The notes under the pieces are model-generated. The model saw nothing but the letters and a program-made list of their open reading frames with translations. It made no database searches and was not told the origin of the DNA. From assembly GCA_017616735.1 (NCBI GenBank), contig JAFZXP010000005.1, positions 1 to 64,000 of the forward strand: a stretch of DNA of 64,000 nucleotides, read 5' to 3'. Position numbers and translations under genes: made by a program. Below are positions 17,980 to 25,882 of the stretch, in pieces (positions within the stretch are counted from its first letter, which is position 1; every line of letters begins with the position of its first letter). Origin of the DNA: Bacteroidales bacterium. GTDB lineage: Bacteria > Bacteroidota > Bacteroidia > Bacteroidales > F082.

Positions 17980-18546
17980 TTATTCTCTTACTCTTTCTGT
18001 GTACTCACCTGTACGGGTGTCAACTCTGATTTTATCGCCTGTGTTGATGAACAACGGCACTCTCACCATGGCGCCAGTCTCGACTGTAGCTTCTTTCATG
18101 GCGTTGGTGGCTGTGTTACCCTTTTCACCAGGTTCTGTATAAGTAACCTCAAGCACGGTCTTCACTGGAAGTTCAGCAAAGAGAACGGTGTCGGTTGATG
18201 TGTCGAACACAACGTCGCAAATATCGGCTTCCTTCAGGAAATCAACACCTGTGATAAGGTCTTTCATAAGAGGAATCTGCTCGTAGTCTTCCTGGTTCAT
18301 GAAAATGTAATCGTCACCTTCTTTGTAAAGATACTGGTACTGACGATGTTCAACGCGCACGTCTTCGAGTTTTTCACCGATGTCGAAACGACGTTCCAAT
18401 GTGCGGCCGTCAACTACACTTTTCAGTTTAATACGCATGATAGTGTTGCCTTTACCTGGCTTAACATGCTGGAAATCAACGCAGAAATAGAGTTTACCAT
18501 CCATTCTGATGCAGCTTCCGATCTTAATGTCCTGTGAGTTAATCAT
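17980..18546 (-). CDS. efp: Elongation factor P
   Basis: The 188-residue protein is a typical three-domain EF-P. The tip loop of domain I reads HVKPGKGNT, so the modifiable position is a lysine. The C-terminal OB domains end with GDKIRVDTRTGEYTERV. EF-P enters the ribosomal E site and relieves stalling at polyproline. It is followed at once by the LpxD-like gene. Two TAnnTTTG boxes lie upstream, one of them with a well spaced -33 element. Confidence 0.97.
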   Translation of the reverse strand: MINSQDIKIGSCIRMDGKLYFCVDFQHVKPGKGNTIMRIKLKSVVDGRTLERRFDIGEKLEDVRVEHRQYQYLYKEGDDYIFMNQEDYEQIPLMKDLITGVDFLKEADICDVVFDTSTDTVLFAELPVKTVLEVTYTEPGEKGNTATNAMKEATVETGAMVRVPLFINTGDKIRVDTRTGEYTERVRE

Positions 18547-18582
18547 ATTCTTCGATCTAAATTATTGATACTTAATTATTTA

Positions 18583-18614
18583 CAAATTTACAAGGCTTGT
18601 ATTATGCCCAAAAA
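18583..18614 (-). promoter_or_regulatory. Promoter of efp: TTTTTG, 18-bp spacer, TAAATTTG
   Basis: On the minus strand a TTTTTG (-33 type) is followed 18 bp later by TAAATTTG (-7 type), close to the Bacteroidota consensus spacing. A second box, TAATTTTG, lies at 18621-18628 and could be an upstream start. Confidence 0.6.
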
Positions 18615-18638
18615 TCGCTGCAAAATTACAAAAATATT

Positions 18639-18929
18639 TTATAATATCAAAATATCTTTTAATATTTCGTGCTCAACTTTGGAATTAAGCTTCTTGACAA
18701 GCATCGATTTTGCATACATAAGCTCATGCTTTAGCGAATCGGCGTCGACTTTCACATACAACACGCCGTTTTTGATGTTGGTTTTCAGAGTGTGTGCGGC
18801 CACGAACTCACCTGCCACATCTTGCCACGAGTCAAGGATTCGCTGTTCATCCAAGGCTCCGTCACGGTTATTGTCATGATAAAATGCCTTTATCATCTCG
18901 CCCAAAGTGGTCAGATTAGGGTCACTCAT
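18639..18929 (-). CDS. DUF721 / DciA-like protein
   Basis: The 96-residue protein begins MSDPNLTTLGEMIKAFY and matches DUF721 (WQDVAGEFVAAHT, then LYVKVDADSLKHELMYAKSMLVKKLN). Members called DciA load the replicative helicase in bacteria lacking DnaC, so a replication role is likely. The ATG at 18929 overlaps the recF stop codon (ATGAGTGA), which implies translational coupling. A longer frame beginning at a TTG inside recF is rejected. It is the last gene of the nusB-porQ-recF operon. Confidence 0.8.
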   Translation of the reverse strand: MSDPNLTTLGEMIKAFYHDNNRDGALDEQRILDSWQDVAGEFVAAHTLKTNIKNGVLYVKVDADSLKHELMYAKSMLVKKLNSKVEHEILKDILIL

Positions 18930-20031
18930 CGCCGGCCACCTTTCCTTGGGCAACCTCGAAAATCTTATGGTTACCCTCAATGTTGTCCAACAAATACTGA
19001 ATCCTCATCCTTTGAGTATCAGTGATAAACACCTGTCCGAACGAATCGTTGCCAACCAGCTTCACCAGTTGTGCCACACGGTTGTCGTCCAGTTTGTCGA
19101 AGATATCGTCCAGGAGCAATATAGGTTTGAATCCCACCTTGCGATAGTTGAATTCAAACTGCGCCAACTTGACCGCCACCACAAACGACTTTTGCTGACC
19201 CTGCGAACCGAATTTCTTAACAGGATGATTATCAATAATAAACACCAGGTCGTCTTTATGAATTCCAACATTTGTGTACGACGAATACTTGTCTTTATCC
19301 CGACTGGCTATCAAAAGCTCGGACAAAGGCCTTTCATTCATCAAGCTTTCATATTGAATATCAACCTTTTCAGCTGTCTCCGACACAATATCGTAGTACT
19401 TCTGGAATATTGGCATGAAATCGTTCAGAAAGGCCTTTCTCTTCTCGAATATCGGCTCGCCGTAACGCACCAACTGCTCGTCCCAAAGCGACAAAAGCCC
19501 GGCGTCGAAGGTGCGGTTATCCCAAAACTGCCGCAGCTGCTGGTTGCGCTGGGCAAGCACCTTGTTGTACTGCAGCAAATCGCCAAGATACACCGAGTCG
19601 AACTGCGATATCACGCCGTCTATAAACTTGCGTCTGAGCTCGCTACCGCCGTTTATGAGGTCGCGATCGTAAGGCGAAATCATCACCAGCGGAATCTTCC
19701 CTATGTGGTCGGCAAGCCTGTCGTACTCCTTTTTGTTGCATTTAAACGACTTTTTAGCCGCGTCTTTCTGAACGCAGGAAATGGTTTCGGTTTCGCCGTT
19801 GTCGGTAACAAAATCGCCGTGTATAGCAAAGAAATCCTCGCCATGGCGAATGTTTTGCTTATCGGTGGTGGTAAAATAACTTTTGCAGAAAGCCAGATAG
19901 TAAATGGCATCAAGGATGTTGGTCTTGCCGGCTCCGTTGAGCCCGACAAAACAATTAATCTTCTCCGAAAACCGCATGTCGGCCGACTCGCAGTTTTTGA
20001 AATTGGTCAGTTTTAACTCCTTGAGAAACAT
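18922..20031 (-). CDS. recF: DNA replication and repair protein RecF
   Basis: The 369-residue SMC-like ATPase opens with LKELKLTNFKNC and a Walker A motif (GLNGAGKTN, residues 30-38). Later motifs include GSQGQQKSF (ABC signature) and LLDDIFDKLD (Walker B). RecF helps load RecA at single-stranded gaps together with RecO and RecR, and recR lies at 44.7 kb. Its ATG directly abuts the porQ stop (TAAATG) and its end overlaps the DUF721 start. A 369-residue open frame on the opposite strand is a shadow. Confidence 0.95.
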   Translation of the reverse strand: MFLKELKLTNFKNCESADMRFSEKINCFVGLNGAGKTNILDAIYYLAFCKSYFTTTDKQNIRHGEDFFAIHGDFVTDNGETETISCVQKDAAKKSFKCNKKEYDRLADHIGKIPLVMISPYDRDLINGGSELRRKFIDGVISQFDSVYLGDLLQYNKVLAQRNQQLRQFWDNRTFDAGLLSLWDEQLVRYGEPIFEKRKAFLNDFMPIFQKYYDIVSETAEKVDIQYESLMNERPLSELLIASRDKDKYSSYTNVGIHKDDLVFIIDNHPVKKFGSQGQQKSFVVAVKLAQFEFNYRKVGFKPILLLDDIFDKLDDNRVAQLVKLVGNDSFGQVFITDTQRMRIQYLLDNIEGNHKIFEVAQGKVAGDE

Positions 20032-21081
20032 TTACTTGCTCTTTTTTGCAAAACGGTCCAAATTAGTCGAGATGGTAATATAGTTTGGTGATCCGTAGAT
20101 GTGCATTTCAGAGCGGGAATAGTTGATGCTGAATTTCCAAATGTTGATTCCGACACCGTAAGCAAAGCCGCACAAGCCCCTCTTGGTCGGTGTCTGCAGG
20201 TTCTGACGCATGCCGTAATTGTACGAGGCGCGAAGCACGAGGTTTTTGCCGATGTAAATTTCACCGCCTATCACAAGATGACGCATCAGGTTGTCGGCAA
20301 ACTTGGCAGCGTCGCTTTTCGATTGGGTGGTGCCGGTAATTGGGTCATAATTGCCATCCAAATCGAGTGGATCATCGTACGAAAGGTCCCATTTCTGGAT
20401 GTTGTCGTAAGTGACGCTGAACAAAAACGGCACATGTTCCAAGCGTTTCGACACTCCGGCCGAAAGATGGAACGGCAAGTCATCTCTATCGCCCTCAAAG
20501 TTGGAATACAGCTCGTAGCCTATGTTTCGGGCTGCTGCGGTAAACATCCAGCCGTTATCGGTGCGATAATGCCCAGCCACATCGGCAGCCAGGGCAAATG
20601 CCCTGAATGTGTCGTATTGAATGCCTGCGAACTTAACATTGGCGCCTATGCTCCAATGCGGTGTCAGCTGACGTCCCCACCCTATCATTATGTTGTAATC
20701 GGATGGCGAGAATGTGCCACCCACAAGGCCCTGCTCGTCGGCATACTTAAATTCGCCATAGCTATGGAACTGCACTGTCGCCACAAATGTGCCGAGTTTT
20801 TCGAAGGCGCGGCCGTATTGGGCTGTCATATAGTTGATATCAGCATAGTAGTTGACATACGACAATGCTAAGCCATTGTGCATGTCGCTGTTAATCAACG
20901 AAGGATTGAAAATGCCAAGCTGAATGTCCGAGTCGTAAACCGAAAGCACCGTGTTGCCCAGAGCAGCCACTCTTGCCGAGTTGGTGGCATCGAGAAAAGC
21001 ATAAGTACCTTTGGCCGTTTGTCCATTCATCTCAACGACAAACGCCATCAAAAAGCACAATATGACTAATAATCTCTTCAT
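20032..21081 (-). CDS. porQ: Type IX secretion system protein PorQ
   Basis: The 349-residue protein has a signal peptide (MKRLLVILCFLMAFVVEMNG) and then the PorV/PorQ-type opening YAFLDATNSARVAALGNTV, followed by alternating beta strands of an outer-membrane barrel ending ITISTNLDRFAKK. PorQ is part of the cell-surface attachment complex that handles proteins with type IX sorting domains. This agrees with the sorting domains on the esterase and DUF362 proteins of this window. It sits between nusB (16 bp upstream) and recF. Confidence 0.85.
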   Translation of the reverse strand: MKRLLVILCFLMAFVVEMNGQTAKGTYAFLDATNSARVAALGNTVLSVYDSDIQLGIFNPSLINSDMHNGLALSYVNYYADINYMTAQYGRAFEKLGTFVATVQFHSYGEFKYADEQGLVGGTFSPSDYNIMIGWGRQLTPHWSIGANVKFAGIQYDTFRAFALAADVAGHYRTDNGWMFTAAARNIGYELYSNFEGDRDDLPFHLSAGVSKRLEHVPFLFSVTYDNIQKWDLSYDDPLDLDGNYDPITGTTQSKSDAAKFADNLMRHLVIGGEIYIGKNLVLRASYNYGMRQNLQTPTKRGLCGFAYGVGINIWKFSINYSRSEMHIYGSPNYITISTNLDRFAKKSK

Positions 21082-21097
21082 CTCTAACAGCTAATGG

Positions 21098-22060
21098 CTA
21101 TTTCTCCAACAAGCCCAGTCCTTTTTTATCAATCTTCCCGGCTTCGGTGAGTTTTTTGGCCAGTTTATCGAGAATTCCGTTGACAAAAATCTTACTCTTC
21201 GGAGTGCTGAAATACTTCGAAATCTCAATATATTCATTCATTGTCACCTTCACCGGAATGAACGGGAAGCAAACAAACTCCGTCAGAGCCATCTTCAGAA
21301 TAATCATATCCATCAGGCAGATGCGCTCTTTCTCCCAGTTGTTGGTGTTATCAGCGATAAGCTTGCCAAATTCCTCATTGTGGCTGACAGTCTCGCGGAA
21401 CAATTCCTGAATGAAATTCTCGTCGGCGTTGGCTTCGGCAGTATCTGTCTTGTAAATCGTAGGCAGTTTGGTACTCGGATCAAAATTCTTCACCTTGCCG
21501 AGATAATCCACCAGCAACGAGCTAACTAAATGATAATCATCGCAGAAATAAATACTCTTATCTTCGTAGAAATCCTGAAGCACATCCAAATCGGCAAAGT
21601 AATGCGATATCATCGTGACAATGAATTTCTTGTCGGCCTGGAAATTGTCGACCTTGTCGGTCATATATTTCTTGTACTCAGGCGAATCTTTCATGATGTT
21701 GTAGTAGTTTTTCACAACATCCTGACTTTCAGCGCCCCACGAAATCTTGAATTCCGACTCAAGTTTTCTCAAATCAATGTTGTTTTCCAAGGCATTGAGC
21801 AAACGATTGTCGACATACTTTGTATTCGGATGCAAATCCTCGTATTTTGGTATGTATTTGTGTTTGTTTTCGGTGATCTTGTTTTCAGCAAAGCGCTTAG
21901 TCTCAACAAGAAATGACAACTGCCAGATAAACAGCTCATACAGCTTGTCGACACTCTCAAGCAGATGCTTGACACCTTTTGAAACATTCTCCTCGCCCGA
22001 TTCGATATAGGCATAGAGAGCTTGTAACACTTTGATTCTCAAAAACCTTCTGTTCAACAT
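21098..22060 (-). CDS. nusB: Transcription antitermination protein NusB, long form
   Basis: The 320-residue protein is about twice the length of E. coli NusB, as is usual in Bacteroidota. It begins MLNRRFLRIKVLQALYAY, and the C-terminal half has the canonical NusB features DMIILKMALTEF and VTMNEYIEISKYFSTPKSKIFVNGILDKL. The middle holds a large insertion of helical sequence. NusB binds boxA RNA with NusE in ribosomal RNA antitermination. It is first in an operon with porQ, recF and DUF721, and a TATTTTTG promoter box lies 32 bp upstream. Confidence 0.93.
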   Translation of the reverse strand: MLNRRFLRIKVLQALYAYIESGEENVSKGVKHLLESVDKLYELFIWQLSFLVETKRFAENKITENKHKYIPKYEDLHPNTKYVDNRLLNALENNIDLRKLESEFKISWGAESQDVVKNYYNIMKDSPEYKKYMTDKVDNFQADKKFIVTMISHYFADLDVLQDFYEDKSIYFCDDYHLVSSLLVDYLGKVKNFDPSTKLPTIYKTDTAEANADENFIQELFRETVSHNEEFGKLIADNTNNWEKERICLMDMIILKMALTEFVCFPFIPVKVTMNEYIEISKYFSTPKSKIFVNGILDKLAKKLTEAGKIDKKGLGLLEK

Positions 22061-22092
22061 AATGTTTAATAGTTAAAAATCACTTTCGGCTG

Positions 22093-22100
22093 CAAAAATA
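22093..22100 (-). promoter_or_regulatory. -7 box TATTTTTG before nusB
   Basis: This full TAnnTTTG match on the minus strand lies 32 bp before the nusB ATG, in the 46-bp gap to the glycosyltransferase gene. Confidence 0.6.
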
Positions 22101-22106
22101 CAAAAA

Positions 22107-24068
22107 TTATCGATTCAATAGCATTCTGAACAAGATATTAAAATCTTTCAGAACCGTATAGTCACGGGCATACATCACGTTGAGTTGTCCGCGTGCTTCA
22201 TCATCCAGATTGCCAGTCACAATTGACGCAGGGTTGTAAATACCTTTCTTAATCTTCGGAAGTCTTTGCTCCTCAACAGATTCGGTCGGGCAATAGCCAA
22301 CCCAGGAATAGCCTCCGAACAACACCCTGAAGCAATTACACAAAAACCTCACCGGTTTTTTCACAAACCATGCGATAAATATCCAAAAAACAATGCCCGA
22401 CAAAGCGACAGCGATGTCAAACAGGCCTTTTTTACGTCTGTTCTGAATAGTGCTAATCGTGCGAATATCAACCGTATAGAGATCACCACGGGTATTTATC
22501 GAGTTGCTGCCGATAATCGACAAAGTGTCGACTGGAGCTATTTTGTAGTCAAGATTGTTGGCATGCCATTCCACCATCTTGTCGATGATTTCCTGATGGG
22601 TGATGTCTTTTGAGCAGAAAATAATCTCCGTGATTTTATAAATACCGATTATATCCGGCACCTGAGTGATGTTGCCGAGGTAATTGTCAGGCACTTTTTG
22701 AGCGCCCGTCGGGGTTACCAGCCCTATGAAATCAGGCTTGATCGATGTACTTTTAAGCAGCTGCTCAACACGTTGGGTTTCATCCTCGTTGCCAATAACG
22801 ATAAAGCGTTTTTTGGCATTTTTACCATATTGAAAATCAGTTAGTTTAAATATATAACCTAAAGTTCTGCTTAAAGTCATTTGCAACGCCATCCAAATGG
22901 TGCCCAACAGTATCAGAGCCCTCGAAAAACGCAATCCCATCGGCAACAAAGCGTATAGCACGAGGATAAACACGCTGCCAATCAGCACGCCTCCAACCGA
23001 AGGAGCCACACGATAAGGTTTGTCATATCCTCCGGTGAAATACGAGGTTGACAACCATATCAGGATATACACCGGCAAGATTATTGTAAACAGCGGTGTG
23101 ACGGGGTAAGATCCCACCCCATCATAAATCATGTGATGTCCCCACAAATAACTGATTGCCGACAATCCGGCATAGCCAAGCACCACATCGATCAGCAACA
23201 TATAAACTTTGCCGAAAAACTGTGACAGCAGTGCCAGAAATGCCCTGAAATATATGGCAAAATTGATAAAAAACGAAAACCAGAACGCGCGTTTCTTGGC
23301 AAAGTGTTTCTTGGCGAAGATTTCCATCGCCTTATAGAATACAAGCACATAGTTGACGCTCGTTTTCTTGGTGCTTTCACCTTTGTAGTGAATGATGCGC
23401 GTTTCGGGGAAATAATAGTTTTTGTACCCGGCCAGAGTGATGCGGTATGAAAGGTCGATATCCTCGCCGTACATGAAGAATGTTTCATCCAGCAAGCCGC
23501 ATTTGTCGAGAGTCGCGCGACGCATCAGCATGAAAGCTCCCGCCAAAATATCGACAGAATTTATTTCATTTTCAGGCAGATAGCCAAGATGATAACGCGA
23601 AAATCGTTTCGAGCGTGGGAACAGTTTCGACAAGCCGAAAATTTTGTAGAATGCCGTCATCGGAGTCGGCAGACCGCGTTTCGATTCCGGCAAAAACTGC
23701 CCTTTTCCGTCAACCATCTTCACGCCCAAGCCGCCGGCATCGGGATGCGAATCCATGAATGCTATGCATTTGCTGAAAGTATCATCCTCAACCACCGTAT
23801 CAGGGTTCAAAAGCAACACATACTCGCCTTTTGAAATCCTAATGGCTTGATTATTAGCCTTTGCGAAACCTACATTATCTTTATTTGCAATGACTTTTAC
23901 CTCGGGGAATTTTGCTTCCAACATCTTAAGCGAGCCATCGACTGAATTGTTGTCGACCACAAATACCTCTCCCTCAACGCCTTGCAGGGCGCGACGCACC
24001 GAATAGAGGCATTGTTCAAGGAAATGCTCGACGTTGTAATTTACTATGACTACTGAGAGCTTCATCAT
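22107..24068 (-). CDS. GT2 glycosyltransferase fused to a degenerate phosphoglycosyl transferase-like membrane domain
   Basis: The 653-residue protein has a GT-A family 2 domain (residues 1-240: LSVVIVNYNVEHFLEQC, LLLNPDTVVEDD, MYGEDIDLSYR). About five membrane segments follow (residues 265-410), then a Rossmann-like segment (RFIVIGNEDE) as in polyprenyl glycosylphosphotransferases. The end retains traces of the phosphotransferase catalytic domain (KGLFDIAVALSG, YSWVGYCP, LNVMYARDYTVLKDFNIL). The central catalytic region, with the arginine-rich membrane-interface motifs and the Asp-Glu dyad, is missing. The protein probably elongates a lipid-linked glycan at the inner membrane, while the C-terminal part may only bind or organise. 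It is divergent from the formyltransferase-like gene. Confidence 0.8.
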   Translation of the reverse strand: MMKLSVVIVNYNVEHFLEQCLYSVRRALQGVEGEVFVVDNNSVDGSLKMLEAKFPEVKVIANKDNVGFAKANNQAIRISKGEYVLLLNPDTVVEDDTFSKCIAFMDSHPDAGGLGVKMVDGKGQFLPESKRGLPTPMTAFYKIFGLSKLFPRSKRFSRYHLGYLPENEINSVDILAGAFMLMRRATLDKCGLLDETFFMYGEDIDLSYRITLAGYKNYYFPETRIIHYKGESTKKTSVNYVLVFYKAMEIFAKKHFAKKRAFWFSFFINFAIYFRAFLALLSQFFGKVYMLLIDVVLGYAGLSAISYLWGHHMIYDGVGSYPVTPLFTIILPVYILIWLSTSYFTGGYDKPYRVAPSVGGVLIGSVFILVLYALLPMGLRFSRALILLGTIWMALQMTLSRTLGYIFKLTDFQYGKNAKKRFIVIGNEDETQRVEQLLKSTSIKPDFIGLVTPTGAQKVPDNYLGNITQVPDIIGIYKITEIIFCSKDITHQEIIDKMVEWHANNLDYKIAPVDTLSIIGSNSINTRGDLYTVDIRTISTIQNRRKKGLFDIAVALSGIVFWIFIAWFVKKPVRFLCNCFRVLFGGYSWVGYCPTESVEEQRLPKIKKGIYNPASIVTGNLDDEARGQLNVMYARDYTVLKDFNILFRMLLNR

Positions 24069-24081
24069 AAGATTTGAACGG

Positions 24082-24089
24082 CAAAAATA
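24082..24089 (-). promoter_or_regulatory. -7 box TATTTTTG before the GT2 gene
   Basis: This TAnnTTTG match on the minus strand lies 13 bp before the first ATG, giving a very short leader, as at several genes of this window. Confidence 0.55.
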
Positions 24090-24136
24090 CGCAAAATATT
24101 ATTGCGATGATTTTTTATTTGATAAAATAATTTGGT

Positions 24137-24144
24137 TATCTTTG
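24137..24144 (+). promoter_or_regulatory. -7 box TATCTTTG before the formyltransferase-like gene
   Basis: This full TAnnTTTG match ends 13 bp before the ATG at 24158. TTTGG lies directly before it, but a well spaced -33 element is not obvious. Confidence 0.6.
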
Positions 24145-24157
24145 CGCTTTATTATAT

Positions 24158-25861
24158 ATGCAGAATACCGACAGCAAAATAAGGTTTGGAATTATGGTTG
24201 ACGGCGATGCCGTCGAACAGTGGCAGTTAGACACCGTCAAAGTGCTGATTGACAACGGCATGGAGTTGGCATTAATCATCAAAAACGGTGACGATTCAAA
24301 GCCTTACAAGTCGTTTGGCGACAAGCTTTTGCATTATCCTTATCGCCAGATTCTGTTTAGGATTTGGCATAGATATTTCTTCAAACCCAAAGCAAAAAAA
24401 AGAATAAATATCAAGAATGAGATTTCTCCACTACGCTTCGCTCCGGTCGAAATGACGAGTGAGGATGGCGTCATTTCGACCGAAGTGGAGAAATCCCCTG
24501 CATCAATGACGGTAATGCCAATAATCAAAGGCATTTCCACCTATTTTCCCGACGCCGATATCGCCACAATCCGTTCATATGACCTCGATTTTATACTGCG
24601 ATTTGGGTTCGACATCATCAGAGGCGATGTTTTAACCGCGGCACGTTACGGCGTATGGTCATATCATCATGACGATGAACGTGTTGTGCGTGGCGGTCCG
24701 CCCGGTTTCTGGGAATTCATGCACAAGATTCCGGCAAACGGCGTGATATTACAACAGCTCACTGATGAGTTAGACAAAGGTTTGATTCTCGGCAGATTAC
24801 AATTTGACACAGTCCTGCATTCATATAAATTCCATCTTAACAGACTGTTGGAGGAATCGGAATTTTTGCCTCTGCATGTTTGTAATGAATTGATTGTCAA
24901 CGGCAAACTCGAGCCCGAGCTTTCGCAATCAAAAGCACGCATACAGCATCCTCCGCGCAATTTGCAAATGCTGAAGTATTTCTGGCTGTGCATCTGGCGC
25001 AAATTTGTGTTTCATTGGAACTATTATTTCCGCCAGGAGGACTGGAATGTGGGCTATTACACTCAACCGTCTGATATTCATTGGCTAAAGCCTCAAAAAT
25101 CGGATTATTTCGCCGATCCGTTCGTGATTTCAACAAGCAACGACACATATCTGTTTTTTGAATGGTTTTCCAACAAAAACGGCAAAGCCGACCTGGCTGT
25201 AGCCAAAAAATCGGAGAACTTCGAGGTTTATCACAAGATTACCGATTTCCAAGAGCATCGCTCCTACCCTTATGTATTTGAATATCAAGGAGAAATCTAT
25301 TGCATACCAGAGGCGAACAAGACAGGCAAGGTGGCTTTATATCGGTTTGATGAGACGCACGGCCGCATGTCTCTGCAATGGGATTGCGATTTGTTGGATG
25401 GCAATTATGTGGATTCAACCTTATATCATCACTCCGACGGCAAATGGTATCTGTTCACGACGCCTCAAAAGCAGTCGCACACCCACTTGATGCTGTTCGT
25501 GGCCGATGACATGCGAGGCTCTTACCGTCCGCACTTCAACAACCCTGTGAAGGTGGATTGCAGCAATTCACGAATGGCCGGCAAGCTGCAGATATCCAAT
25601 GGTGATTTGGTTCGTCCGACTCAAAACAGCACCCGTCATTATGGTGAAAGCATTACTTTAAATAACATCATTCAATTATCTGAATATCAATATACTGAAG
25701 AAACGACAAATGAGATAAAACCCGATAAAAACTGGACTTACAACAAGGGCATTCACACCATCAATAGCGATGGCAATTTAACGGTATTTGACGCCAAACG
25801 CTTCACCTTCACCTGGAAGGGATTTTTGCAACAAATTAAACAAAGAATTTATAGCCATTAG
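24158..25861 (+). CDS. Formyltransferase-like protein with C-terminal beta-propeller-like domain
   Basis: The 567-residue protein has two parts. Residues 1-240 resemble the formyl_trans_N fold (FGIMVDGDAVEQWQ, LDFILRFGFDIIRGD, and WSYHHDDERVVRGGPPGFWEF in place of the usual NxHPSxLPxxRG motif). Residues 290-540 resemble the glucosamine inositolphosphorylceramide transferase/GH43-like five-bladed propeller (SDYFADPFVI, YPYVFEYQGEIYCIPE, DSTLYHHSDGKWYLFTT). It may modify an amino sugar of a surface glycan, in line with the adjacent GT2 and flippase genes. Residues 88-113 are encoded by an inserted palindromic repeat. The last two residues (Ser-His) and the TAG stop lie in a heptamer array. Confidence 0.72.
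   Translation: MQNTDSKIRFGIMVDGDAVEQWQLDTVKVLIDNGMELALIIKNGDDSKPYKSFGDKLLHYPYRQILFRIWHRYFFKPKAKKRINIKNEISPLRFAPVEMTSEDGVISTEVEKSPASMTVMPIIKGISTYFPDADIATIRSYDLDFILRFGFDIIRGDVLTAARYGVWSYHHDDERVVRGGPPGFWEFMHKIPANGVILQQLTDELDKGLILGRLQFDTVLHSYKFHLNRLLEESEFLPLHVCNELIVNGKLEPELSQSKARIQHPPRNLQMLKYFWLCIWRKFVFHWNYYFRQEDWNVGYYTQPSDIHWLKPQKSDYFADPFVISTSNDTYLFFEWFSNKNGKADLAVAKKSENFEVYHKITDFQEHRSYPYVFEYQGEIYCIPEANKTGKVALYRFDETHGRMSLQWDCDLLDGNYVDSTLYHHSDGKWYLFTTPQKQSHTHLMLFVADDMRGSYRPHFNNPVKVDCSNSRMAGKLQISNGDLVRPTQNSTRHYGESITLNNIIQLSEYQYTEETTNEIKPDKNWTYNKGIHTINSDGNLTVFDAKRFTFTWKGFLQQIKQRIYSH
24421..24495 (+). repeat. Intragenic palindromic element in the formyltransferase-like gene
   Basis: The left arm 24421-24457 and the right arm 24469-24495 share GATTTCTCCACT and CGGTCGAAATGACG in inverted orientation. 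The left arm has 10 extra bases. The element keeps the frame open across about 25 residues. Confidence 0.85.
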
Positions 25862-25870
25862 CCATTAGCT
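25852..25870. repeat. Short heptamer array (TAGCCAT type)
   Basis: Two units of TAGCCAT and a partial third carry the Ser-His codons and TAG stop of the formyltransferase-like gene. Confidence 0.7.
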
Positions 25871-25882
25871 TCTAAAGATAAT

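Noticed and set aside
18907..20016. A 369-residue open frame antisense to recF
   Set aside because: It mirrors recF exactly, has no recognisable motif, and lies opposite a clear ATPase with Walker motifs.
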